64,000 nt of DNA from Puia dinghuensis (GCF_014642875.1 NZ_BMJC01000003.1:186001-250000), one strand, 5' to 3'; shown: positions 51,878-60,776, numbered from the stretch's first letter. A program made the numbers and translations. The notes: generated by a model not told the origin, from the sequence alone.

Positions 51878-52759
51878 TTATCCCTGGAGTGCAGCGGCGC
51901 CGCTGACGATCTCGGTGAGTTCGGTCGTGATGGCGGCCTGACGTGCACGGTTGTAAGACAGCCGAAGTGCCTTGAGCAGTTCGTTGGCGTTGTCGCTGGC
52001 CTTGTCCATGGCGGTCATACGGGCGCCGTGTTCTGAAGCCCAGGCGTCGAGTACGGCCTTGTACAGCTGGGTGTTGAGTATCTTCGGCATCAGCTCGGTG
52101 ATGAGTTCGGCTTTGCCGGGTTCGAAAATGAAATCTACGTTGTTGGTACCGGGCTTCTTCTCCACCTTGGGGATGGGGAGGAATTGTTCGAGAACGAAGT
52201 TCTGGGTGGCCGCGTTGCGGAATTGGCTGTAGACGATCTCGACGGCATCGAATTCCCCTTTTTCAAAGGCCTTGACGGCGGCCTGGGCTGCTGCCTGGAC
52301 GTGTTCGAAGGTTAAGTTAAGGAAGATATCCTTGTAGGTGTCGGAGACGTTGAAGTTGTTCTTGGCAAAATGCTCGTACCCCTTCTTGCCGATGCCCCAG
52401 ATGGTGAGGTTGCCTTTGGATGCCTGGGTGGCGTATTTCTCACGAATGGCGGTCTTGGCAAGCTTGATGATGTTGGAGTTGTAGGCTCCGGCCAGGCCAC
52501 GGTCGCTGGTTATGACGATGAGCAGTACTTTCTCGACTGGACGCTGGACGGCGAGGTCCATACCCAGTTCGCCTTCGGAATTGCTGACGATGTTGCTGAG
52601 CAATTCCTGCAGTTTCTGAGCATAGGGGCGCATTTGGAGGATGGAATCCTGGGCGCGGCGGAGCTTGGCAGCGCTGACCATTTTCATGGCCTTCGTGATC
52701 TGCTGCGTGTTTTGGATGGATTTGATCCGATTGCGTACCTCTTTTAGTTGTCCTGCCAT
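51878..52759 (-). CDS. atpG: ATP synthase F1 gamma subunit
   Basis: The 293 residues have the gamma signature: QLKEVRNRIKSIQNTQQITKAMKMVSAAKLRRAQ at the N-terminus (rotor helix) and a C-terminal helix MTAMDKASDNANELLKALRLSYNRARQAAITTELTEIVSGA. It forms the central stalk of F1. No other atp gene is in the window: the upstream neighbour is divergent and the downstream is scpB. So it is transcribed apart from the rest of the complex. A TATTTTTG element lies upstream. Confidence 0.95.
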   Translation of the reverse strand: MAGQLKEVRNRIKSIQNTQQITKAMKMVSAAKLRRAQDSILQMRPYAQKLQELLSNIVSNSEGELGMDLAVQRPVEKVLLIVITSDRGLAGAYNSNIIKLAKTAIREKYATQASKGNLTIWGIGKKGYEHFAKNNFNVSDTYKDIFLNLTFEHVQAAAQAAVKAFEKGEFDAVEIVYSQFRNAATQNFVLEQFLPIPKVEKKPGTNNVDFIFEPGKAELITELMPKILNTQLYKAVLDAWASEHGARMTAMDKASDNANELLKALRLSYNRARQAAITTELTEIVSGAAALQG

Positions 52760-52786
52760 AGTCGGGAAATCAATTTAAAATGGGTG

Positions 52787-52794
52787 CAAAAATA
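52787..52794 (-). promoter_or_regulatory. -7 element of atpG promoter
   Basis: Minus strand TATTTTTG, an exact TAnnTTTG, about 28 bases before the atpG start. No TTTG was found at the usual -33 distance. Confidence 0.5.
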
Positions 52795-52879
52795 GCGCAA
52801 ACAGGCGAGAAATCCCGATGATGGGGGGAAAACGGGGGAAAATTCCGAAATAATGCTGATTTTTGCTCTTCTAAGACTT

Positions 52880-53995
52880 ATGGAAAAAAAGAATATCAAT
52901 AAGAAGGGCGGCGGGACAAGGACAGCGGCCGGTGCCAATGGAAAGACGGCGGCTACGAAAAAGCCCGGTAAGACGGGGGCAACAGGGATTATCAAGAAAA
53001 CAGATACCACAGCCAGACCGCGAAGGACAGGAAAGACAGGCCCTACGGGGATCATCCGGGAGACGACGGGGAAGATCGGGTTGAGCGAGGATGGCCTTGG
53101 TAAGGGTGTCGCGATCTCGAAAGTGGAGACAGCCGGGAAGAAGGTCGACGGGAAAGAGAGAGTTGCTGCAAAAGGATTGAAAAATCCTAAAGCTGCTGGC
53201 AACGGAACACATGGGAAAGGCGGCAAACGGCTGCCCGTCATCCTGGTAACGAACGACGACGGCATCAGCGCCCCCGGTATCCGCAACCTGGTGGAGGCGG
53301 TGAGAGGCCTGGGCAAGATAGTAGTCGTAGCTCCGGACAAGCCCCAGTCGGGGATGGGTCATGCCATTACCATCGGGAACCCATTGCGGCTGCAACCGAT
53401 GCACCATGTTTTCGAAGGCGTGGAGGCATGGTCGTGCAGCGGGACGCCGGTGGATTGCGTGAAGCTGGCCGTGGACAAGGTCTTACGGCGGAAGCCAGAT
53501 CTGTGCCTCAGCGGTATCAACCATGGCGCCAACCATAGTATCAACGTGATCTATTCCGGGACGATGTCGGCAGCGGTGGAAGCTTCTATTGAAAGCATCC
53601 CTGCCGTGGGCTTTTCGCTGCTGGATTATAGTGTGGAAGCTGATTTCGGTCCGGCGCGGAAATATGTGCGGATGATCGTCGAGGAGGTGTTGGCCAATCC
53701 CTTGGATAAACACTTGATTCTCAACGTGAATTTCCCAGCGGTGCCGGATAACCTGATCAAGGGGATCAAGATCTGCCGGCAGGCCTATGCGAAGTATGAG
53801 GAAGATTTTGTCGAGCGGAACGACCCGAATTCGAGAAAATATTATTGGTTAACGGGCAAATTTGTAAATTTTGACCGGGGAAGGGATACGGATGTATGGG
53901 CCTTGGAGCACAATTATGTGAGCGTGGTGCCCGTACAATTTGACATGACGAATTACGTTCTTAAGAGCAAACTCGAAAAAACGTGGAAATCGTGA
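52880..53995 (+). CDS. surE: SurE 5'/3'-nucleotidase with basic N-terminal extension
   Basis: Residues about 119-371 are SurE: ILVTNDDGISAPG with metal ligands Asp126 and Asp127, VVVAPDKPQSGMGHAIT, WSCSGTPVDCVKLAVDK, LCLSGINHGANH and VIYSGTMSAAVEA. The first 118 residues are a Lys/Gly/Thr-rich low-complexity extension with repeats GKTGATGIIKKT and GKTGPTGIIRET, whereas SurE normally starts directly at its first strand. It begins at ATG 52880 (MEKKN). It may bind RNA, DNA or membranes; that is inference. Overlaps the next gene by 13 bp. Confidence 0.93.
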   Translation: MEKKNINKKGGGTRTAAGANGKTAATKKPGKTGATGIIKKTDTTARPRRTGKTGPTGIIRETTGKIGLSEDGLGKGVAISKVETAGKKVDGKERVAAKGLKNPKAAGNGTHGKGGKRLPVILVTNDDGISAPGIRNLVEAVRGLGKIVVVAPDKPQSGMGHAITIGNPLRLQPMHHVFEGVEAWSCSGTPVDCVKLAVDKVLRRKPDLCLSGINHGANHSINVIYSGTMSAAVEASIESIPAVGFSLLDYSVEADFGPARKYVRMIVEEVLANPLDKHLILNVNFPAVPDNLIKGIKICRQAYAKYEEDFVERNDPNSRKYYWLTGKFVNFDRGRDTDVWALEHNYVSVVPVQFDMTNYVLKSKLEKTWKS

Positions 53996-54288
53996 TATTT
54001 AAAAAAGACAACCTTCGGTTGGGCCTTGTGCTGGGTTTGATAGCACCCATTCTTAGCCTTGTCATCTACTACTTTGTCCAATTCTATCCTCTTTATACGA
54101 TCAGGGAATTTTTCGGGTTTATCCAGACGAATAAGTCGCAGGTTACGGCTATTTCGGTGCCTTGTCTGGTATTGAATATCGCTTTGTTTACGATCTATAT
54201 AAATACGCATCGGGATAAGACGGCGAAGGGAGTGTTTGCGGCGACCTTGATCTATGCGATTCTGGCGATGTTGTTTAAGTTTATATGA
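53983..54288 (+). CDS. Small three-TM protein, unknown
   Basis: The 101 residues contain three predicted TMs (LRLGLVLGLIAPILSLVIYYFV, ISVPCLVLNIALFTIYI, VFAATLIYAILAMLF). The start overlaps the surE 3' end by 13 bp, which indicates translational coupling. It is likely an inner-membrane partner of unknown role. No characterised family recognised. Confidence 0.78.
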   Translation: MEIVIFKKDNLRLGLVLGLIAPILSLVIYYFVQFYPLYTIREFFGFIQTNKSQVTAISVPCLVLNIALFTIYINTHRDKTAKGVFAATLIYAILAMLFKFI

Positions 54289-54361
54289 TGGGGACGCCGG
54301 GCGCGGGCGTTTTTGGCATAAGTTGCTGATCCGGAGGGCTCCCGATTTCACAGTAAATTCT

Positions 54362-54393
54362 TTTGGACGGTTTTTCCTCAAAGCTTATTTTTG
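54362..54393 (+). promoter_or_regulatory. Promoter of tRNA-Gln
   Basis: TTTG (54362-54365), 20-base spacer, TATTTTTG (54386-54393), ending 24 bases before the tRNA. An exact Bacteroidota promoter match. Confidence 0.8.
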
Positions 54394-54417
54394 CACTCCT
54401 TTTTACCAAGGACGGAT

Positions 54418-54487
54418 TGCCCGATAGTATAAAGGTAGTACGACAGATTTTGGTTCTGTTTGTCTTGGTTCGAATCCAGGTCGGGCA
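54418..54487 (+). tRNA. tRNA-Gln (anticodon TTG)
   Basis: Acceptor TGCCCGA pairs fully with TCGGGCA. The anticodon stem ACAGA/TCTGT holds loop TTTTGGT with anticodon TTG. The T arm carries GGTTCGAATCC. CCA is not encoded. Strong promoter before, terminator after. Confidence 0.93.
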
Positions 54488-54494
54488 ACAACGA

Positions 54495-54527
54495 ACCCCG
54501 AAGCTTCGCTTCGGGGTTTTGTTTTTT
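54495..54527 (+). terminator. tRNA-Gln terminator
   Basis: ACCCCGAAGC, loop TTC, GCTTCGGGGT, then TTTGTTTTTT, directly after the tRNA. Confidence 0.85.
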
Positions 54528-54576
54528 CGGTACCGGGGCGAACTTGTTCGCCAAAGCGGACGAAGAAACAAAACCC
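54514..54576. other. Nested stem-loop downstream of tRNA-Gln
   Basis: GGGTTTTGTTTTTTCG (54514-54529) pairs with CGAAGAAACAAAACCC (54561-54576) with one wobble. Inside it is a perfect stem GGCGAAC/GTTCGCC (54537-54543, 54546-54552). It shares its left arm with the T tract of the terminator. Confidence 0.55.
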
Positions 54577-54602
54577 GCACGGCGCCAGCCGGGCGTGGTT
54601 CG

Positions 54603-54629
54603 TTGGGTTCGAATCCAGCTCCGGCAACG
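54603..54629 (+). repeat. tRNA 3'-end-like fragment
   Basis: GGGTTCGAATCCAGC followed by CCGGCAACGAA resembles the T arm and acceptor end of the tRNA-Gln. No matching 5' half is present upstream, so this is not a tRNA gene. Confidence 0.55.
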
Positions 54630-54643
54630 AAAGCCTCTCGCGA

Positions 54644-57600
54644 TTATCGGACAAGGATAAGGGTTCCGCGGCGGGATTCGGTGTGGCCGAGGATATCGGT
54701 ATAGTGGATCGTCCAGACATAGATGCCTGTGGTGGCGGGGCGGCCGTCGCGGCTACCGTCCCAGCCAGTATAAGGGTCGGCGGTTTCGAAGACTGCCTGG
54801 CCCCAGCGGTCGAAGATGGTCATCGAGAAGATTTTGACCAGCTGGGGATTTTTTACGCGGAACACATCATTATGTCCGTCTCCGTTGGGGGTAAAGGCAT
54901 TCGGGACGATGAGGTCCTGTGTTGTTAGCACCTTTATGTTCACGGTAACGACGGCGCTTGAGCAGTCGCCCTTTCTTAAAACCACATACAGTGTAGTATC
55001 GGCCTCCAGTGGAGCAGTGACAAAATCGCCGGTTGCGTTTGTCTGCGCGGATGCGGGCTGACCCGGCGACCCTGGTGATGAACCGGCGCCGCCGCCATCG
55101 GGGTTGATAGCGTAAAGATCGTATGTTCCGGATTGGCGGGCTTTGTTGGTAAGGGTTGCGGGCTGACCCTTCGGGATGACGATATCGTCATACACAGGAG
55201 CATTCAGCTGCGCCGATATGTCGCCGACATTCACTGTCGGGCCAGTGGTTGAGCAATCGTTCTGATCCTGCACCACCAGATAATAACTACCCTGCCCTAC
55301 CGATATAAGGTCCTTTGTCGTAGCAACGGACACCCCTGTGGCCTGATGCCAGGCGAACGTAAATGAAGGCGTGCCCTTGACGGTAATCCCGGTGATTGAG
55401 CCGATATCCTGCGAACAGGTATCGGGAATAACGATAGCTGCCGACACATCGATCGTGGGCGCGGGGTCGTCGATGACCTGGAAAGTCCTTACCTTTTGTT
55501 GGCAGCCGGTGGCATCGGTAGCTTGCAGATCATAGCTGCCTGCGGCAAGATTGGCAATGGATGTCCCGTTGCCAATGATCTGACCTGTGGCATCGTCGAT
55601 CCAGACAAAGCTGAAGCCGGCCTCAGTGGGACTAATGTCCTGCACCTGGATCGAGGCATTTTTTCTTTCGCATGATTCGTCGGTCTTGGCGACATTGCCG
55701 GCGGTGAGCTGGATGTCGCCGCCAGTATTTGTAATGGCGATTGCTGGCGTCGTGATCGCGGGGCAGGAGCCCTGATCTTTAAATACCAACTGGTAACTCC
55801 CCGCGGGGACACCTTGCAATTCGAGTGAGGTACCGACTGTCTTGCCAGAGGCATCGATCCAGGTATAGTTTGCCTGACCTGTGACATTGTTAGTCAGGAT
55901 ATTTGAAATGCCCCCCGTGGACTTCCGGCAGGTAGTACCGGTCAACACAGCCTGGCTGATATCCACGGTAGGACCTGACTGATTGATGAGCTGATAAAAG
56001 CTGGTCTGGTCGCTGCAACCTGTGACGGCATCCGTGACTACTAACTTATATTTTCCCGGTCCGGCGTTGGTAAGGTTTTGTGCCGTAGATACCGTTTGAC
56101 CCTGATCATTGATCCACGCAAATTGAAGGTTCGAGTATTCGGAAACGGTGATACCGATGATGGATCCATTGAATTGCCCGCAACCGGGTTGGGTGACGAC
56201 GGCACCGGCGGCCTGGATATGCGGGGTAACATCCGACAGGGAGATCGAATAGCCGATAGCTTTTATACAAGTTCCGCCGTGCACGCCAAAGAGCAGGTAC
56301 TCGCCCGACCCGGCATTGGTCAGATTGATGGAATGGGAGACCGTGGCACCCGTCGTGAGATCTACCCAATAAAAACTCTCGGCGCCGTCGGATGTGATCC
56401 CGGTGATCGAACCGTTGGCGTTCCCGCAGGATGGCTCTATGATCTTCATGCTACTGGTAAAGAAACGGGGCGCTGAGAAGTCACCGGTGCGGCCGGAGGC
56501 ATCTGTCGCAGTGGCTATTACGGTCCCATTAACGGGCCCGCTATAGATCCAGTTGCCGCTGGCGTCGGACTGTGTCTTACCGATGTATATCTTTCCTTCG
56601 CAGGCGGTACATTCGTCATCATAATAGAGATCGATACGGCAGTTGGCTGTCGCGATACCCGAAACGACATTGGGGGTGGGCTGACTCACCTGCACAAACG
56701 GAACGACATAGGGTTCGTCGACGTACTGCGACATGGTGGTGGATCCGTATTGGGAATTACATTCATAAATATTCTTCCAGCTGGTGATAGGGCCAACATT
56801 GCCGGAGTGTACGCTATACCCGGGATGCTGGCCGAACAAGAACTGGTTGGCATCAGCAGGATTGTCGCCACCAATGATACCTCCCGAACATTGGTCGATC
56901 AAGAGCTTGGTATCACCTATATTCAGAAAGTCAGGAGCGATCCCGAATACGTTGCGTTTAATGCTGAAGTTTACGGACAGATTGTCGATATATACTCTCT
57001 CGGGGATATCATTGTCCAACAGCTGTAGAGAATAGTCCTGCGTTGTTTTGGTATCGCCTATATCAATATACTGCGTAAAGCCATCATATCCCCTCACCAG
57101 GGTCGTTTTATCAAATCCTCTGGCAAAATGGTTGTTTTGAATAAGAAGGGGGCCATTGCCGGTGGTAGCGGTCGAGCCCATCCAGAGTCCCGCCTGTCCG
57201 GTGAGTACATTACCGGCGATCTGAGAGGGCCCGCCGATAGTAAGATTCGCTACATTGAGCAAATGCATGGCAGCGTCCATCTGGATAATATAGGTGTCCA
57301 CATCCTGCGTGGCAGATGGGTACAGTCCGCATCCGATATAGTTGCTCTGGATTGTAATATCGTGGGTAAGGCTGGTGTTGTCTGCTGACCAGATGCCCAC
57401 AGCCTCGCCATTGAGGACGTTGCCCTTGCCGGGCGCGCCGATAATAATATTGGAGGAGTTAGCGATGTCTACACCATAGAGCGTATGTGTCCGGAATTTA
57501 GTAGCTGAAAACAGCGCGTCCTGCCAGTCGCCGTAGTAGAGATACAGTCCATATATCTGTACGGAGGTACAGTTATACACCTTTAGCATCGAGAAAGTAG

Positions 57601-57934
57601 TGGCATAGGTCATCATGCGGACAAAAATGCGTGCGTCGGTGACGTAGAAAGGCATTCCGGGCTGTGTCGTTCCATCGATGACAAGGTTAGAGCTTAGGAC
57701 GGGTAGCTCGGTGAGTAAGTCGATTGTCCTGCCTGTGATACTTTGATCGGCCAGGTTAAAATAGATATAGTCGGTAGTGGTGGTGCCGTTGGCGGCGGCC
57801 TGTGTGAGGGCATCGCGGAGCGTTCCCGTGCCATTATCGGCATTGGAGGTAACGTAAAAGGTGGCCGGCAATGCGGGTATTATGAATGCAATCAGGCACA
57901 GAATAGTTAGCAGGGTGCGTTTGGTCAAGGGCAT
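54644..57934 (-). CDS. T9SS type B-sorted surface protein (CHU_C domain)
   Basis: The 1096 residues begin with a signal peptide (MPLTKRTLLTILCLIAFIIPALP) and a right-handed beta-helix-like part (about 25-390: RDALTQAAANGT, LVIDGTTQPGMPFYV). Ig-like domains follow with repeated VTQPGCGQFNGSIIGI and ITGITSDG units, then the gliding-type C-terminal domain: VPNAFTPNGDGHNDVFRV, FDRWGQAVFE and GWDGSRDGRPATTGIYVW. It should be exported by T9SS and attached to the surface. Start 57934 is preferred over 57955 because it opens the signal. Confidence 0.92.
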   Translation of the reverse strand: MPLTKRTLLTILCLIAFIIPALPATFYVTSNADNGTGTLRDALTQAAANGTTTTDYIYFNLADQSITGRTIDLLTELPVLSSNLVIDGTTQPGMPFYVTDARIFVRMMTYATTFSMLKVYNCTSVQIYGLYLYYGDWQDALFSATKFRTHTLYGVDIANSSNIIIGAPGKGNVLNGEAVGIWSADNTSLTHDITIQSNYIGCGLYPSATQDVDTYIIQMDAAMHLLNVANLTIGGPSQIAGNVLTGQAGLWMGSTATTGNGPLLIQNNHFARGFDKTTLVRGYDGFTQYIDIGDTKTTQDYSLQLLDNDIPERVYIDNLSVNFSIKRNVFGIAPDFLNIGDTKLLIDQCSGGIIGGDNPADANQFLFGQHPGYSVHSGNVGPITSWKNIYECNSQYGSTTMSQYVDEPYVVPFVQVSQPTPNVVSGIATANCRIDLYYDDECTACEGKIYIGKTQSDASGNWIYSGPVNGTVIATATDASGRTGDFSAPRFFTSSMKIIEPSCGNANGSITGITSDGAESFYWVDLTTGATVSHSINLTNAGSGEYLLFGVHGGTCIKAIGYSISLSDVTPHIQAAGAVVTQPGCGQFNGSIIGITVSEYSNLQFAWINDQGQTVSTAQNLTNAGPGKYKLVVTDAVTGCSDQTSFYQLINQSGPTVDISQAVLTGTTCRKSTGGISNILTNNVTGQANYTWIDASGKTVGTSLELQGVPAGSYQLVFKDQGSCPAITTPAIAITNTGGDIQLTAGNVAKTDESCERKNASIQVQDISPTEAGFSFVWIDDATGQIIGNGTSIANLAAGSYDLQATDATGCQQKVRTFQVIDDPAPTIDVSAAIVIPDTCSQDIGSITGITVKGTPSFTFAWHQATGVSVATTKDLISVGQGSYYLVVQDQNDCSTTGPTVNVGDISAQLNAPVYDDIVIPKGQPATLTNKARQSGTYDLYAINPDGGGAGSSPGSPGQPASAQTNATGDFVTAPLEADTTLYVVLRKGDCSSAVVTVNIKVLTTQDLIVPNAFTPNGDGHNDVFRVKNPQLVKIFSMTIFDRWGQAVFETADPYTGWDGSRDGRPATTGIYVWTIHYTDILGHTESRRGTLILVR

Positions 57935-57997
57935 GTAAGGGATAATTCCCCCCAAAATAAGTGTTTTCCAGCACTACTCCTAGCAGGGCTTGGGTAA

Positions 57998-59257
57998 TTA
58001 CCAAAGCACAGAAAATGGTACAGCCCACAGATTGTTACCGAATGGTGCGACATCTTTTCCGGAATAAAGTACTACACCACCAATAAAATCCTTCCCGGCC
58101 AATTCCTGAAACACTTTGATGCCTTTAAAGTCGTCCATGTTAACAGTTTCTGCCCTTTTAACCTCGATGGCCAAAACAGAACCGTCGGGCCTTTCCAATA
58201 TAAAATCCACTTCTTTACCGTCACTGGTACGGAAGTGGTATAGCTCAGCCTTTACATCGCTATTGCTCAACTGCTTTAAAAGCTCCGTCGCTACAAAATT
58301 CTCTACCAGGTTTCCAAAAAGCCCCGGCTGCTTCGAGGCGACATCGTCAATATCATAATCGAGCAGATGACAGGCGAGATTTGTGTCAACCAAATATCCC
58401 TTTGCAGCTTTGACCAACCGTTTTCCCACATTCCTATGCCAGGGCTTGACATCAAGGGTCAGGAACATCAGCTTCAGGATTCCCCGATATGACTTCCCCG
58501 TAACGGAGCTTAGTCCAACTTCCCTCGCAATATCCGAATCATTCATTAGGCCACCTACACGCGTCGCAAGTACACTTAACAGCTGGGGCAATAAAGAAAT
58601 CTTTTCCAGCTCAGATATCTGGCGGACATCTCTTTGCAAAATCGACGTAATATAACCATCAAACCATATCCGACGCTCGGCTATGCTGGCTTCTACAATT
58701 TCTGGAAATGTGCCTTTCTTAATGGCATTCAACAGGGTGAGCCCTCGGTTATTAATATTTTTGAAATCCAATCGCAATAAGCGTTCTATCCCGCCAGGAA
58801 TATTATGGGTCGCTTCCGCCGCAGTAAACGGATATAACGTAAGAATCGCCATTCTACCAACCAACGGATCCGCCAACCTCGGCAACGCGAGGATATTCGC
58901 GGAGCCCGTCAGTAGGTACTTGCCATTTGCGGATGCTACACCTGAAATCCTTGCTTCATCTACCACAATTTTCAAAACTCTGAAAAGCTCCGGGGCCAGC
59001 TGGACTTCATCTATAATTACCGGACTTCCTTGATAGCCGGTCAGGAATGCCTCAGGCGCGGATGAGGCCGACGTCAGCAAGACGGGTCTGTCGAGTGAAA
59101 CATATGTCGCCGGTTCATTATTGGAAGAAACTTCTTTCGCGATGGTTTGCACCAGGGTGCTCTTTCCCGTTTGTCTGGCGCCATTCAAAAAGACAATAGG
59201 ACTGACTTTAAGCGCTTCTTTAATGCGGGCTGTAATATGGCGGTCTAAATACTTCAA
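57998..59257 (-). CDS. AAA-type ATPase of the DUF4143 family (TTG start)
   Basis: The 419-residue P-loop ATPase has Walker A GARQTGKST (26-34), Walker B VIIDE (80-84), a TGSAN element and the DUF4143 C-terminal domain (FRTSDGKEVDFILERPDGSVLAIEVKRAE), which contains a PD-(D/E)XK-like E-x-DF...EVK core. No in-frame ATG precedes the conserved N-terminus and an in-frame stop lies just upstream, so TTG 59257 is the start. Upstream are AT-rich direct repeats and TAAATTTG (59271-59278). Related to the gene at 1043, from another branch. Confidence 0.85.
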   Translation of the reverse strand: MKYLDRHITARIKEALKVSPIVFLNGARQTGKSTLVQTIAKEVSSNNEPATYVSLDRPVLLTSASSAPEAFLTGYQGSPVIIDEVQLAPELFRVLKIVVDEARISGVASANGKYLLTGSANILALPRLADPLVGRMAILTLYPFTAAEATHNIPGGIERLLRLDFKNINNRGLTLLNAIKKGTFPEIVEASIAERRIWFDGYITSILQRDVRQISELEKISLLPQLLSVLATRVGGLMNDSDIAREVGLSSVTGKSYRGILKLMFLTLDVKPWHRNVGKRLVKAAKGYLVDTNLACHLLDYDIDDVASKQPGLFGNLVENFVATELLKQLSNSDVKAELYHFRTSDGKEVDFILERPDGSVLAIEVKRAETVNMDDFKGIKVFQELAGKDFIGGVVLYSGKDVAPFGNNLWAVPFSVLW

Positions 59258-59270
59258 ATTCCTATTTTTG

Positions 59271-59278
59271 CAAATTTA
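59271..59278 (-). promoter_or_regulatory. -7 element before second DUF4143 ATPase
   Basis: TAAATTTG on the minus strand, 13 bases before the TTG start. The 120 bp upstream hold repeated TTTAAA/TTTGCAAA blocks (GCAAATTTATA, TTTAAATTTGC). Confidence 0.45.
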
Positions 59279-59457
59279 AAGAGATTCTTTTAAATTTTTA
59301 AAGTCATAATATAAATTTGCAACAAATAGTACAATCTACCTATAAATTTACAAAATAGTTTATATTTAGAAAAAATATCGTTAATAATCAATCAGTTATC
59401 CGCAATCCATTAATCCACCTTATTTGTTCCCCGCCGTAGGATTGGGTAAATTCGGGC

Positions 59458-59910
59458 ATGCGCTCCTACAAAGGCTACGTCAAAGACCAACCCGGCTTCA
59501 GACTGCTATACGAGAATTACGTAATGTCGTTAGGTCACTTATATGAGGAAGCCTATTGCTACAATAAATTGACAAAGGAGGAGATCGGCATCTGGCAATT
59601 TCAACATGACCCCACCTGCGGTGTAGTCAGCAAGAACAATGATTGGTGCCTGGTTGGCGGGGAGATTCTTATTCTGAGGACGTTTTTTGATCGAACAGTC
59701 AGGCCAATTGGAGACCTGCAAGATATCCATGAGATTAGACTTATAGATGAGAATACCGCTCAAATTCTTATTGACCCCTGGTCTGAAAATGCCGCGGTCT
59801 GGCAATTAGATTTAGTTATGAACCGAGCGGCGCCGGCCTTCAGCCTTTGGAAGATTAAAGATTTCAAAGATTATCCCGACAAGCCCTATGCAGAAAATGT
59901 CAATTGGTAA
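59458..59910 (+). CDS. Conserved-looking protein, unknown
   Basis: The 150-residue protein has no signal peptide or TM. LRTFFDRTVRPIGDLQDIHEIRLIDENTAQILIDPWSENAAVWQLDLV suggests an alpha/beta fold. I do not recognise a family. Its neighbours and low GC suit accessory DNA. It could be an immunity-type protein, but no toxin is adjacent. Confidence 0.55.
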   Translation: MRSYKGYVKDQPGFRLLYENYVMSLGHLYEEAYCYNKLTKEEIGIWQFQHDPTCGVVSKNNDWCLVGGEILILRTFFDRTVRPIGDLQDIHEIRLIDENTAQILIDPWSENAAVWQLDLVMNRAAPAFSLWKIKDFKDYPDKPYAENVNW

Positions 59911-59931
59911 AAATATTCCAGTCAATTATTT

Positions 59932-60227
59932 ATGAGAATTAGCCTCTGCCTTCCGATTGTTTGTATTTTTCTCCTTTCGTGCTGGAATGTCCCCAACAAC
60001 AATGTCCTCCCTGCCGGGATGACTCGCTGGAAGAGCTGGAGGCTTCGCTGAATCCGGATTATTTTTTTCGGATAAATCGTAAGTACCTGGCCCATATCAA
60101 CACCCTGGAAAAGATCCTTACCCTTACTAATGGCAAGATCAGGGTCGAGCTCAAAAATTGCAAGGATGAGGACGTCTTCATTAGCCAGTCCCGCATCGCC
60201 GCCTTCAAAGAATGGCTCAAACATTGA
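59932..60227 (+). pseudogene. LytTR domain remnant behind a lipoprotein signal fragment
   Basis: The frame from 59961 encodes SLEELEASLNPDYFFRINRKYLAHI, ending RIAAFKEWLKH, the C-terminal two thirds of a LytTR DNA-binding domain; the receiver domain and the first strands are missing. In another frame an ATG at 59932 starts MRISLCLPIVCIFLLSCW, a lipoprotein signal peptide that stops at 60051. This looks like a junction of two unrelated gene ends after a deletion. It ends 2 bases before the GNAT start. Confidence 0.65.
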
Positions 60228-60229
60228 AT

Positions 60230-60712
60230 ATGATCATCCCAAGCACAAAAGAAAATTTTACCCAGATCTATGAGATCATCAATGACGCCGCATCGGCTTA
60301 TAAGGGCATAATTCCTGAAGACAGGTGGCATGAGCCCTATATGTCCAAAACAGAATTACAAGGTCAAATCGATGATGGCGTTACATTTTGGTGCTACGTG
60401 GAAAACGACGTGATCATTGGCGTAATGGGCCTTCAGGACAAAGGCGATGTTACGTTAATACGCCATGCCTATGTGCGGACTACCGCAAGAAATAAGGGTA
60501 TCGGAGGAAAATTACTACAACACCTAAGCACTTTGACGTCAAAACCCATTCTGATAGGCACATGGGCAGACGCGACCTGGGCAATTGAGTTCTATAAAAA
60601 GCACGGGTTTCGGGTGGTTTCATTCGAGGAAAAAGAGCGACTGCTAAGGAAATATTGGTCGATCCCCAAACGCCAGATTGAAACCTCTGTCGTCCTGTCC
60701 AGTGAGGTTTAA
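60230..60712 (+). CDS. GNAT-family N-acetyltransferase
   Basis: The 160 residues carry a GNAT domain: DDGVTFWCYVENDVIIGVMGLQDKGDVTLIRHAYVR, the acetyl-CoA loop ARNKGIGGKLLQHL and TWADATWAIEFYKKHGFRVVSFEEK. Acceptor unknown. ATG 60230 (MIIPSTKEN) is preferred to 60212, which would overlap the LytTR remnant. A degenerate tRNA-end repeat follows at 60729. Confidence 0.88.
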   Translation: MIIPSTKENFTQIYEIINDAASAYKGIIPEDRWHEPYMSKTELQGQIDDGVTFWCYVENDVIIGVMGLQDKGDVTLIRHAYVRTTARNKGIGGKLLQHLSTLTSKPILIGTWADATWAIEFYKKHGFRVVSFEEKERLLRKYWSIPKRQIETSVVLSSEV

Positions 60713-60728
60713 AATCAAATCTTCGATC

Positions 60729-60776
60729 GGGTTCGACATTCGTCGATTCGGGGCAGCAACTTACCCCGAAGCTTCA
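60729..60776 (+). repeat. Degenerate copy of tRNA-Gln end and terminator
   Basis: GGTTCGACATTCG, GGGGCAGCAAC and ACCCCGAAGCTTCAC follow in the same order as T arm, acceptor and terminator stem of tRNA-Gln (54466-54510). The tRNA 5' half is missing. Confidence 0.6.

Noticed and set aside
54603-54629. Possible second tRNA
   Set aside because: Only T-arm and acceptor-like sequence; no matching 5' acceptor or anticodon arm within 90 bp upstream.
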